Source: Sphingobacteriales bacterium UTBCD1 (GTDB taxonomy: Bacteria; Bacteroidota; Bacteroidia; Chitinophagales; Chitinophagaceae). From it: a DNA stretch of 36,015 bases. The position numbers and the translations under genes are program-made. The notes beneath the pieces are model-generated. The model did not search any database. It saw only the letters and a program-made list of their open reading frames with translations, and was not told where the DNA came from. The stretch covers positions 1-36,015 of the forward strand of contig MWTC01000025.1 of the NCBI GenBank assembly GCA_002066995.1, read 5' to 3'. Shown one piece after another: positions 25,938 to 33,289 of this stretch (position 1 is its first letter; every line of letters begins with the position of its first letter).

Positions 25938-27218
25938 TTAAGATTTTGATGTGTGACTGTTTTGCCATTCAGATAAATGCCGGTATGCATTTTCACTCAT
26001 GATGATCCCGTTGTCAACGATCACCCCGATGGCCAGTGCAATACCCGTAAGCGACATGATGTTGGAAGAAACTCCCAGCAAATTCAAAATGATAAAGCTG
26101 ATGGCGATCGTAACCGGTATCTGAATAATGATGCTCAGTGCGCTGCGCCAGTGAAATAAAAAGATGATCACGATAAGCGCCACAATGCTCATCTCTTCTA
26201 TCAGCTTGTCCTTGATGTTAGCAATGGCCGCTTCGATCAGGTCGCTGCGGTCATAATCGATTTTAAAGGTCACTCCTTCCGGTAATCCTTTCTGCACGTC
26301 TTTCATTTTATCTTTCACTGCATTGATCACTTTGTCTGCGTTTTCGCCGTAGCGCATCACTACAATTCCCCCCACCACTTCTCCTTCTCCATCGCGGTCG
26401 AAAACTCCAAGCCGCAGGTCGCCACCCATCTGTACCGTGCCAATATCTTTTATCCGGACCGGAATGCCATTGTAATTACCCACTGCAATGCTTTCAATGT
26501 CTTCTTTATTTTTGATGTAGCCAAGTCCCCTGATGATGTAAGCCATATCGCTCATCTCAAATTTCCTTCCTCCCACATCATTATTGTTGGCTTTCACTTT
26601 GTTCATCACCTCCATCAGGGAAACATTGTAAAACTGAAGCTTGACCGGGTCAACGACAAGCTGGTATTGTTTTTCAAACCCGCCGAATGAGGCCACTTCA
26701 GCAACGCCGGGCACTGTTTGCAATGCCAGCTTGATGTACCAGTCCTGCAATGCTCTCTGTTCACCGAGATCCATATCTTTTGCATCCAGGGAATACCATA
26801 AGATGTGCCCCACTCCTGTTCCATCAGGGCCTAAAGTGGGCGTGATGCCTGCCGGCAATAAGCGCTGTGAATAATTCAGGCGTTCCAGCACTCTTGTCCT
26901 TGCCCAGTACACATCCACATCATCATCGAAGATCACATAGACAAAACTCATCCCGAACATGGAAGAGCCGCGGACATTTTTCACTTTGGGTATTCCCTGG
27001 AGATTGCTGACGAGCGGGTAAGTGACCTGGTCTTCTATGATCTGCGGGCTTTGGCCTTCCCATTCGGTGAAGACGATCACCTGGTTCTCACTCAGGTCAG
27101 GAATGGCGTCAACAGGGTTTTTCTTTATTGAAAAGAAACCCCATACCAGCAAGCCGGCTGCCAGCAGCAGGACCACCATCCTGTTGCGCAGCGAGAACTC
27201 AATTAATTTATGAACCAT
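25938..27218 (-). CDS. cusA: CusA-type RND pump, N-terminal half (split gene)
   Basis: A 426-residue N-terminal half, starting MVHKLIEFSLRNRMVVLLL, with the first porter subdomains and TM1-TM4. I took 27218 over the longer frame start because the family begins at this point. TM4 reads GIALAIGVIVDNGIIMSEN. As in E. coli CusA, it has one Asp and an Ala where CzcA carries the first Asp, which points to a Cu/Ag pump. The frame stops at TAA (25938-25940) after SHTSKS. The two halves total 1068 residues, about the family length (CusA is about 1047). It is not a 5' fragment: all N-terminal motifs are intact. The gene starts a cus operon, 207 bases downstream of a HYC_CC_PP gene. Confidence 0.9.
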   Translation of the reverse strand: MVHKLIEFSLRNRMVVLLLAAGLLVWGFFSIKKNPVDAIPDLSENQVIVFTEWEGQSPQIIEDQVTYPLVSNLQGIPKVKNVRGSSMFGMSFVYVIFDDDVDVYWARTRVLERLNYSQRLLPAGITPTLGPDGTGVGHILWYSLDAKDMDLGEQRALQDWYIKLALQTVPGVAEVASFGGFEKQYQLVVDPVKLQFYNVSLMEVMNKVKANNNDVGGRKFEMSDMAYIIRGLGYIKNKEDIESIAVGNYNGIPVRIKDIGTVQMGGDLRLGVFDRDGEGEVVGGIVVMRYGENADKVINAVKDKMKDVQKGLPEGVTFKIDYDRSDLIEAAIANIKDKLIEEMSIVALIVIIFLFHWRSALSIIIQIPVTIAISFIILNLLGVSSNIMSLTGIALAIGVIVDNGIIMSENAYRHLSEWQNSHTSKS

Positions 27219-27425
27219 ATTGTTTTGTTTGCACTGCTGAAAAAAACATTTGAAAAAACAACCTCTTCTGCAAGGGAGCGTCCACCATATTGAAAACACT
27301 TTTCAGAAATCATGACCGCATCTGCGATAATTACAAAAGAACTTTTACATTTTTACTAATGGGAAAAATCAATTGCAGAAGCAACGATAACCGGGACATG
27401 GCCGGCATTAAAATAAAGAGAAGGA

Positions 27426-27827
27426 TCAGATGCGAAAGACACAGTTACGAAGAAAGATCCCCGGATCGTGAAGTAAAGGAGGAGGAATAAATGAATTATT
27501 CAGAATAACTTCAGGAATGTTTGTACAGGCAGTTTCAATGAAAGAAGGGACCGGCGCCAGGGTAATGCTTAAATGAGCAGGATTGATGTTATCCGTTATT
27601 TTCTGGGCATCAGTTATTTTCAGGAGCTGTACATCTTCACGGCAGCAATCATTTTTATTTTTCTTATGATTTTTGGGCATCCCGCAATTACCGCACAAGT
27701 CATTATTGCCTTCATTCAAAAGGTTCCACTCTACCAGTTTCTCCATGCAGTAATGCAAATGCACCACTGCACCTGAAGACAGCCCCAGGTAAAACACAGC
27801 GTATATGGATACCAGTAGTTTTTTCAT
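27426..27827 (-). CDS. HYC_CC_PP family small exported Cys-rich protein (copy 1)
   Basis: A 133-residue protein named after its motifs. It has a signal peptide (MKKLLVSIYAVFYLGLSSGA) and HYC at 25-27, then Cys45/Cys48 in CGNCGM, CysCys at 61-62, and PPP in IPPPLLH. The C-terminus ends NCVFRI. It is paralogous to the gene at 29024-29413, which has the same layout and end (HCVFRI). The family is known in Bacteroidota, mostly uncharacterised, and the Cys/His clusters and neighbours suggest metal, likely copper, binding in the periplasm. It lies between the TlpA and cusA genes. A 13-base inverted repeat sits just upstream of its start at 27839-27851. Confidence 0.8.
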   Translation of the reverse strand: MKKLLVSIYAVFYLGLSSGAVVHLHYCMEKLVEWNLLNEGNNDLCGNCGMPKNHKKNKNDCCREDVQLLKITDAQKITDNINPAHLSITLAPVPSFIETACTNIPEVILNNSFIPPPLLHDPGIFLRNCVFRI

Positions 27828-27838
27828 TTCCGATACAT

Positions 27839-27851
27839 AAAGTTAAACTTT
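27839..27851. repeat. Inverted repeat AAAGTT-A-AACTTT upstream of HYC copy 1
   Basis: AAAGTT and AACTTT are perfect 6-base inverted arms around a single base. They lie 12 bases upstream of the HYC copy-1 start. The repeat might be an operator, but no other copy was seen in the window; in AT-rich DNA it may occur by chance. Confidence 0.25.
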
Positions 27852-27906
27852 ACTGATATGAATTTTATCTTTTTTTATTTGAATTAATTTTCCAGGCATG
27901 GAACAT

Positions 27907-28395
27907 TTATAAAAGTTTCTGCAAAACCGTCTCCAGTTCTTTCGGTGAAAGATCCATGCCTACCACCCTCCCGTCCTTATCTATAAGGAAAGAAGATGGT
28001 ATTGCCTCAATGCCCCACCTTCTTGGTGTGGGAGTATCCCAACCGCCACGGTCTATCACTTCAAGCCAGCTTGCCTTATCTTTTACAATGGCTTTCTTCC
28101 AGTCTTTGAGATCATCGTCAATGGAGACACTTAATATTTCAAAGCCCTTATTCTTGTATTTTGGATACAGTTTTACCAGTTTCCTGTTGGACATTCTGCA
28201 GGGCATACACCATGATGCCCAAAAGTCAAGCAATACCACTTTACCTTTTAATGAGGAAAGCCTGATAGTATCCCCGTTTACCGAGGGCAGGGCCACTTCA
28301 TAAGCGGCCTGCCCGTATCCCGGCTGGGCATTCAGCGCATACGAAGAAATTAAGATCACCGCCAGGAATATCATCTTTTTAAAATTGTGAATCAT
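27907..28395 (-). CDS. TlpA-like thioredoxin-fold disulfide reductase
   Basis: A 162-residue protein with a signal peptide and one thioredoxin domain. The redox motif is WASWCMPCRMS (CxxC), and the cis-Pro is in EAIPSSFLID. Strand KGKVVLLDFWASWC is typical of TlpA/ResA-type reductases. Start is taken at 28395 (MIHNFKK), not at the frame start 28428, because a -7-like TACGTTTTG overlaps the earlier codon region. Exported TlpA proteins keep cysteines of other exported proteins reduced. Its neighbours, HYC and HMA proteins, are Cys-rich, so it may serve to keep their metal sites reduced (inference). Confidence 0.85.
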   Translation of the reverse strand: MIHNFKKMIFLAVILISSYALNAQPGYGQAAYEVALPSVNGDTIRLSSLKGKVVLLDFWASWCMPCRMSNRKLVKLYPKYKNKGFEILSVSIDDDLKDWKKAIVKDKASWLEVIDRGGWDTPTPRRWGIEAIPSSFLIDKDGRVVGMDLSPKELETVLQKLL

Positions 28396-28446
28396 CGCCG
28401 TACCATTTATTACTTTCAAAACGTACACGCTGAAAATTTATGCACT

Positions 28447-28920
28447 TTATTGTTCGGTTTTTTTCTCGCAGCAGCTCTTTCCTTTGTCGCCGGAGCAATC
28501 CATGGCCATTTTGCCATCCTTATCTTTCTTCATATTCATTTTATTGCTCATGGTCATGCCGTTGCTCCCATTATTTTCATCAGAAGTTTCCCGATCGTAC
28601 TGGCAGCACTCTTCCAGTTTGTTGTATGCTTCATCAGTAGCTTTGAATTTCGGAGTGTCATACCCCGCATCTGCTATCTTTTGCTGGATCTTTTCAGAAG
28701 AAGTGGATTTGCTGCTGTACTTCAGCGCTAAAATTTTGCTGTCCTGGTTCCAAACGGCATAGGTAGCCCCGGCATCCTTAGCTGCTTTTTCAATTTTCTT
28801 TTTGCACATACCACATTCACCGGAAACTTTCATCGTTTCGCTTGCCTGCTTCTGTGCAAAGCCAAAACAGGCCAACGAGATAAACACTGCCATTAATGAA
28901 ATTGTCTTTAAAGTTTTCAT
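28447..28920 (-). CDS. Exported HMA-domain metal-binding protein with Met/Cys-rich tail
   Basis: A 157-residue protein with signal peptide (ending CFGFAQ) and an HMA/CopZ-like domain. Its metal motif is GECGMCKKKIEKAA (Cys36, Cys39), in the place of the usual GMxCxxC. After it come Cys107-Cys108 (EECCQYD) and a tail with many Met residues (MTMSNKMNMKKDKDGKMAM) ending in a Cys cluster (SCCEKK). Met and Cys content of the tail suggests Cu(I) or Ag(I) binding in the periplasm. It sits 51 bases upstream of the TlpA-like gene and 103 bases downstream of HYC copy 2. Function as an exported copper chaperone or sponge is inference. Confidence 0.85.
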   Translation of the reverse strand: MKTLKTISLMAVFISLACFGFAQKQASETMKVSGECGMCKKKIEKAAKDAGATYAVWNQDSKILALKYSSKSTSSEKIQQKIADAGYDTPKFKATDEAYNKLEECCQYDRETSDENNGSNGMTMSNKMNMKKDKDGKMAMDCSGDKGKSCCEKKTEQ

Positions 28921-29023
28921 GTTTTACAAATTTTAAATAAATAAATGATTCAGGTTAAATAAAAATATCAAGACTAAAAATGGTCATTTGCCTAAGAAGT
29001 AAGTAAGGCATTGCTGAGGTTTC

Positions 29024-29413
29024 TCAGATCCGGAACACACAATGCTGCAGGTAAATACCCTGACCGGAAAGTTCGGGTGGAATAAGGTCCGCTTCATTAA
29101 AAAAATGATCAGAAGGTATTATTGATGATGCACTGAATGAGGAAGGATTTGTTACAGGCGCCTGCACATTCTTGACAGAATAGTTGGCCGGCGTAAAATT
29201 CTGATCATCGTGGATTTTCAGGATCTTCACTTCGTCCTGGCAGCAACTGTGCGGTTTGTCCATTTTCATCCCGCAGGTGCCGCATTCATCTTTTGCATTT
29301 GAGTAAATGTCAAATGAATGATAACTCCCCATGCAGTAATGCAGGTTGATGATCACCCCGCAACTCATGAAGAGATATACTAAAACAGTTAAGGATAATA
29401 ACAGTTTTTTCAT
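29024..29413 (-). CDS. HYC_CC_PP family small exported Cys-rich protein (copy 2)
   Basis: A 129-residue paralogue of the protein at 27426-27827. The signal is MKKLLLSLTVLVYLFMSCG, followed by HYC (NLHYCMGSY), CGTCGM, CysCys in HSCCQDE, PP in LIPPELS, and the end HCVFRI. I took 29413 (MKKLLLS) as start, since the longer frame start 29482 adds a charged leader that would block export. The conserved cysteines and Met of CGTCGMKMDK resemble the neighbouring metal sites. It lies just downstream of the porin gene, 69 bases from its stop. Confidence 0.8.
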   Translation of the reverse strand: MKKLLLSLTVLVYLFMSCGVIINLHYCMGSYHSFDIYSNAKDECGTCGMKMDKPHSCCQDEVKILKIHDDQNFTPANYSVKNVQAPVTNPSSFSASSIIPSDHFFNEADLIPPELSGQGIYLQHCVFRI

Positions 29414-29482
29414 TCTGCCGTAAAGATAATACCGATATCCGGGATTTCTAAATTGATTTTCGTCAAAGGAAACTCTCTTCAT

Positions 29483-31498
29483 TTAATTAACAAATCCCCA
29501 GAAAATTCCCAGCCTGATCTGCAATCCGGGAAATGCATAGCCGGGCGCCACCAGGTTATTATTGGTAAAAGTTCCACTCTTGCTTAACGTATTCAGGTTT
29601 TCAATACGGACGAATGCTTTGAATGGCCTGATGCGGAAATGAAGATAAAGATCAATGTCCGGTGTTTTATCGCTGATGCGGATACTGTCCTGGGTGAAGA
29701 ACTGACCCAAAGCGGGTGAATAACCATCAGCTTTATACGGTGTATGATACCTGATCTCGGTTCCGAAAGCAAGATCCAGGTTTTTGAAACCAAGATTTCC
29801 TTCATAGGCAATGCGGTTGCGGGTAAAGATAAGCGGCACATTGACCGGCGAATTGCCAATGACCTGCTGGAAATAAATATCAGCATGCCAGTTCCAGTGT
29901 TTTCCAAATTTCAAAGTTTTCTGCAAAGCGATCTGAAGCAGGTTGAACAAGGCGCTCTGTTGTTGCAGTTTGTAATAATCCGTAATGTACGTATAGTTGG
30001 TCATCAGGTAATAATGACCTGACAAACGCATTTTGAACTCGGGCTGAAATATGGATGCAAAGAACTGCGAGTTGTTTTCTTTTTTAAAATTAATTCCTGC
30101 AGGCATCAGGTAAAAACTGCTCAGGCTGTCATATATAAAAGAAGGTGTACGATTCACATTCTGAAAACCGAGTTGCACATAACCGATTTTTTTTCCGGCA
30201 TACCGTTGCAAACTTCCATAAGCTTCATAGTCTCCCGCATTCAGCCCGACAAAATATAATTTGCCGTTGGCTTCCACATCCCATTTCAGGTTCTTTGTTT
30301 TATTCCGGTACTCGGCATGGCCAAAAATATTTAAGTACGACTTACTGCCTGATGAGAACACTCCATGAAGATTTTGAACGGTGGCTCCCACCCTGAAAAA
30401 CTGCTGCAGGTTCTTTTCATCCGGGAACTGGTAAATAGAAAAATCATTTTGCAGGTTCTTCCACACATCACGAAACAATACGGTATCATTGGCGAATTTA
30501 TATCCGTAGTTATTGAAATAATATGCCGAATCGGGATAATAAACGGTAGCCCCGGAATTGGGAAGGTCCTGGAAAGTGTACCGGTCGGAACTGTAACTGA
30601 TCGTATGTTCAAACCTGACTCTTGGAAAAAACAAAGGCACCACCGTTGAATCAGTGACCAGCGAATCTTTTCTTCCAAGATCATACTGCTGCCGCAGTAA
30701 TGCGGTAAATTCATTATACTTATTTCCTGTTGTTATGACGGTTGAGAAAAAATCTCTACCGAATTGCGGATCACCACCGATCTCTGTAGGTATATTGAAG
30801 CGGTCTTTATAAACCGGGTTGCCGAGGTAATCCTGGTCCTGCATCATACCTCCGCTCTCGCCTGACTGTAAATTATTGGAAAGAATGACGAAATAATTAT
30901 TATACCTTTTCTTTTTGGACTGGTACCATGAAGTGAGCAGGTAATTATTGTGGTTGGATTTCTGGTTTTTAAAGAACCCGGGCGAGTTGATCATGCGGTA
31001 CTGAAACAATGCATTCCAGTTGGGTTTGATATTACGGGTATGAAGCACCTCGATGATCTGTTCCACCCTGCTGCCCAGCATATAATTCAATTCCGAGTAA
31101 GGTCTTGTGGTGTTGAAAAACCGGGATTTATCAAGCAACCATTTGTAAACGTCAAAAGAATGAAAACCCGGATCCCATCCGGCATTGAAATGCGGAGAGA
31201 ACAAAACAGGCTCCGAAGCATTTCCAATATTCCCAAGATAAATATTTGTGGCGGGAACGGGGAAATACCTGGTGAAGTCTGTGATGGAGGAATCCAGTTT
31301 AAAGTTTCGGGCAGAGTCAAGATAACGGAAACTGATAGTGATGGAGTCTTCAAATTTATTCCTGTGGCTAAGTGAATCCGTCTGGCCTGTATTGGACATG
31401 CGCCTACCGATGCCGCCCCTGTTTCCAAAATTCTGAAGATTCCGGATAACAGGTTGCTGTGCCATAGCATCGAGAGAAAAGATCAGCAGCCCGGTCAA
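29483..31498 (-). CDS. Putative outer-membrane beta-barrel porin
   Basis: A 671-residue protein of the Bacteroidota putative-porin family. Residues after an AQ-type cleavage site (SLDAMAQ) are polar, and many alternating strands run to the C-terminus, which ends with the aromatic residue of a barrel (LGIFWGFVN). The track start is TTG at 31498, which leaves a truncated signal. In frame upstream, to the TGA at 31529, the sequence reads VKNLTYLLLTGLLIFSLDAMAQ. This is an ideal signal peptide, starting from a CTG at 31525; the true start is probably there or was altered. Its -7 box lies at 31560-31567. A specific substrate is not known; copper uptake/permeation is possible from context but unproven. 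Confidence 0.75.
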   Translation of the reverse strand: MTGLLIFSLDAMAQQPVIRNLQNFGNRGGIGRRMSNTGQTDSLSHRNKFEDSITISFRYLDSARNFKLDSSITDFTRYFPVPATNIYLGNIGNASEPVLFSPHFNAGWDPGFHSFDVYKWLLDKSRFFNTTRPYSELNYMLGSRVEQIIEVLHTRNIKPNWNALFQYRMINSPGFFKNQKSNHNNYLLTSWYQSKKKRYNNYFVILSNNLQSGESGGMMQDQDYLGNPVYKDRFNIPTEIGGDPQFGRDFFSTVITTGNKYNEFTALLRQQYDLGRKDSLVTDSTVVPLFFPRVRFEHTISYSSDRYTFQDLPNSGATVYYPDSAYYFNNYGYKFANDTVLFRDVWKNLQNDFSIYQFPDEKNLQQFFRVGATVQNLHGVFSSGSKSYLNIFGHAEYRNKTKNLKWDVEANGKLYFVGLNAGDYEAYGSLQRYAGKKIGYVQLGFQNVNRTPSFIYDSLSSFYLMPAGINFKKENNSQFFASIFQPEFKMRLSGHYYLMTNYTYITDYYKLQQQSALFNLLQIALQKTLKFGKHWNWHADIYFQQVIGNSPVNVPLIFTRNRIAYEGNLGFKNLDLAFGTEIRYHTPYKADGYSPALGQFFTQDSIRISDKTPDIDLYLHFRIRPFKAFVRIENLNTLSKSGTFTNNNLVAPGYAFPGLQIRLGIFWGFVN

Positions 31499-31559
31499 TA
31501 GCAGGTATGTAAGATTTTTAACCAGTTTTCAGAATTATTGAAACCGCAAAATAATAAGG

Positions 31560-31567
31560 CAAAAATA
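31560..31567 (-). promoter_or_regulatory. Candidate -7 box TATTTTTG for the porin/copper unit
   Basis: On the minus strand TATTTTTG fits TAnnTTTG, 34 bases upstream of the CTG at 31525. No -33 TTTG was seen at the expected spacing, so only the -7 half is supported. Confidence 0.35.
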
Positions 31568-31746
31568 CAATTACCGGATTCATTTTGTTAAATAGCTTTT
31601 TACAGGATGAAATCACCGGATGATGTGGTGTAACACACATTATTGATCTAAATTCGTAACTCCGGCAGAAGGATGGATCAGAAAAAAAACCTGCTGCTTC
31701 ACACTATATAAAATAACTTCAATACACAAAAACCGGAGACCTGAAA

Positions 31747-32928
31747 ATGAAAAATACCAGGATAGGATCCATTGATATCTTAAGGGCCGTCACCATGTAC
31801 CTGATGGTCTTTGTGAACGACCTGCCAACCGTAAAAGGAGTTCCTGCCTGGCTGGAACATGCACCTGCTGCAGCTGACGACATGGGGTTTTCCGATATCA
31901 TCTTTCCTTCTTTTCTTTTTATAGTAGGCCTGTCCATTCCGTTTGCCATCGAAAACAGGCTGAAGAAAGGTGAATCACGCCGTTCCGTATTTCTCCACAT
32001 ATTGTTTCGTTCACTGGCATTGATCATCATGGGATTCTTTCATGTAAACCTGGAGAACTACAGCAAAACAGCATTTCTGCCATTGCCTTATTGGGAGATC
32101 ATCATCACGGCCGCTTTCTTCCTGGTATGGATGGACTACAAGGATGAGAAAATGAAAAAGTGGAAAAATGCTTTGCAAATAACAGGTGTGGTTTTGCTGG
32201 CGCTGATGGCGGTGATTTACAAAGGCGATTCTCCCAACGGGCCTGTGTGGATGACTACACAATGGTGGGGCATACTCGGACTGATCGGGTGGGCTTACCT
32301 TCTTTGTGCAACCATTCTTTTATTTGCAGGAGAAAAACTCAGTGTCATAACCGGCTCACTGATTTTTTTTATTTTCTTCAATGCCGCATCCATGCAGGGA
32401 TGGATAGATTTTTTATATCCTGTCACTCATTACGGAATACTTGACCTGGGCAATGCTTCCAACTCCACATTGGTAATGTCGGGAGTGATGATCTCGGCTC
32501 TGTACCGGAAGCATCCGCAGGCATTTCAAAAAAATGCGCTCCTGTTTTTAGGCATTGCAGTTCTTTTCCTTGCCTTCGGATTTGCCACCCGCCCTTTGTG
32601 GGGCATTTCAAAGATCAGGGCCACACCGTCATGGACCACCATCACCGCTGCCATCAGCATAGCGGCATTTGTGATACTCATTTTTCTTGTTGACAAAAAA
32701 GATCACGGCAATTGGTTCCGTATCTTAAAACCTGCCGGCACCAGTACGCTTACCTGCTACCTGCTTCCGTATTTTCATGTAGCTGTTTTTATTTCCCTGC
32801 TGCATTTAAGATTGCCTGTTTACCTGAGAACGGGAGTCGTTGGTATTTTAAAAAGCCTTGTCTTTGCATTGATCATTGTACTGATAACAGGCTGGCTGGA
32901 GAAAAAGAAGATTAGGTTGAAAATATAA
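31747..32928 (+). CDS. DUF5009 / heparan-alpha-glucosaminide N-acetyltransferase-like membrane protein
   Basis: A 393-residue polytopic membrane protein. The N-terminal RIGSIDILRAVTMYLMVFVN and the following SDIIFPSFLFIVGLSIPFAI are the landmarks of the HGSNAT/NagX-like family (DUF5009/DUF1624). About ten hydrophobic segments are visible, the last near residue 370 (LKSLVFALIIVLITGWL). Family members move acetyl groups across the membrane to amino sugars; the bacterial substrate is commonly unknown. Divergent from the porin gene, and no clear operon partner. The start ATG follows an AT-rich region with no clear box. Family firm, substrate unknown. Confidence 0.85.
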   Translation: MKNTRIGSIDILRAVTMYLMVFVNDLPTVKGVPAWLEHAPAAADDMGFSDIIFPSFLFIVGLSIPFAIENRLKKGESRRSVFLHILFRSLALIIMGFFHVNLENYSKTAFLPLPYWEIIITAAFFLVWMDYKDEKMKKWKNALQITGVVLLALMAVIYKGDSPNGPVWMTTQWWGILGLIGWAYLLCATILLFAGEKLSVITGSLIFFIFFNAASMQGWIDFLYPVTHYGILDLGNASNSTLVMSGVMISALYRKHPQAFQKNALLFLGIAVLFLAFGFATRPLWGISKIRATPSWTTITAAISIAAFVILIFLVDKKDHGNWFRILKPAGTSTLTCYLLPYFHVAVFISLLHLRLPVYLRTGVVGILKSLVFALIIVLITGWLEKKKIRLKI

Positions 32929-33289
32929 GTTCACTGATTCAGGGTGGGGTTATCAAAACTTGTCCATAGATGCTTTCATGCTTTAGAACTTATTTTAGCG
33001 TTTAAAACGAAAAGATGGTGACGGAAATATATGCTTATCGTTGCCATATCATTTTTCTTGAAATTAATCTTTGAACGACGTAAATTTATAAGCCATTAGC
33101 AAGTCTTGTAAGCAATACGTTTGCAAAAAAAAAGCAGTGAAAAAAAAGGAAGGAACAAAATTAAACAATGCTTATTTCATACTCTATTGTATTTAGTTTT
33201 TACAGCCCGTAAAATACAAGTTTTAAATTCGCATTTATTACCTGAACTCAACAAATTGAATACGATCTAAAAAATACTGAACTGCAATA
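32929..33289. other. 361-base AT-rich gap upstream of the methyltransferase
   Basis: It contains no convincing ORF or RNA gene. It is visibly richer in A+T than the flanking genes, with poly-A runs (33124-33133, 33140-33148). One candidate -7 box, TACGTTTG at 33116-33123, was seen, but no matching -33. The compositional dip is compatible with the edge of an acquired restriction-modification segment. Confidence 0.5.
33116..33123 (+). promoter_or_regulatory. Candidate -7 box TACGTTTG upstream of mod
   Basis: TACGTTTG matches TAnnTTTG. It lies 167 bases upstream of the methyltransferase start, and no TTTG lies 19-21 bases further up. A long leader would be needed. Confidence 0.3.

Noticed and set aside
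25935-25940. TAA as a reassigned sense codon
   Set aside because: TAA ends other genes here in the expected places (for example 12741-12743), so recoding of TAA as an ordinary sense codon is not supported.
27290-27490. 66-codon plus-strand ORF upstream of the cus unit
   Set aside because: It has no recognisable domain and partly overlaps the HYC copy-1 gene; composition is Arg/Lys/Asn-rich like a chance ORF.
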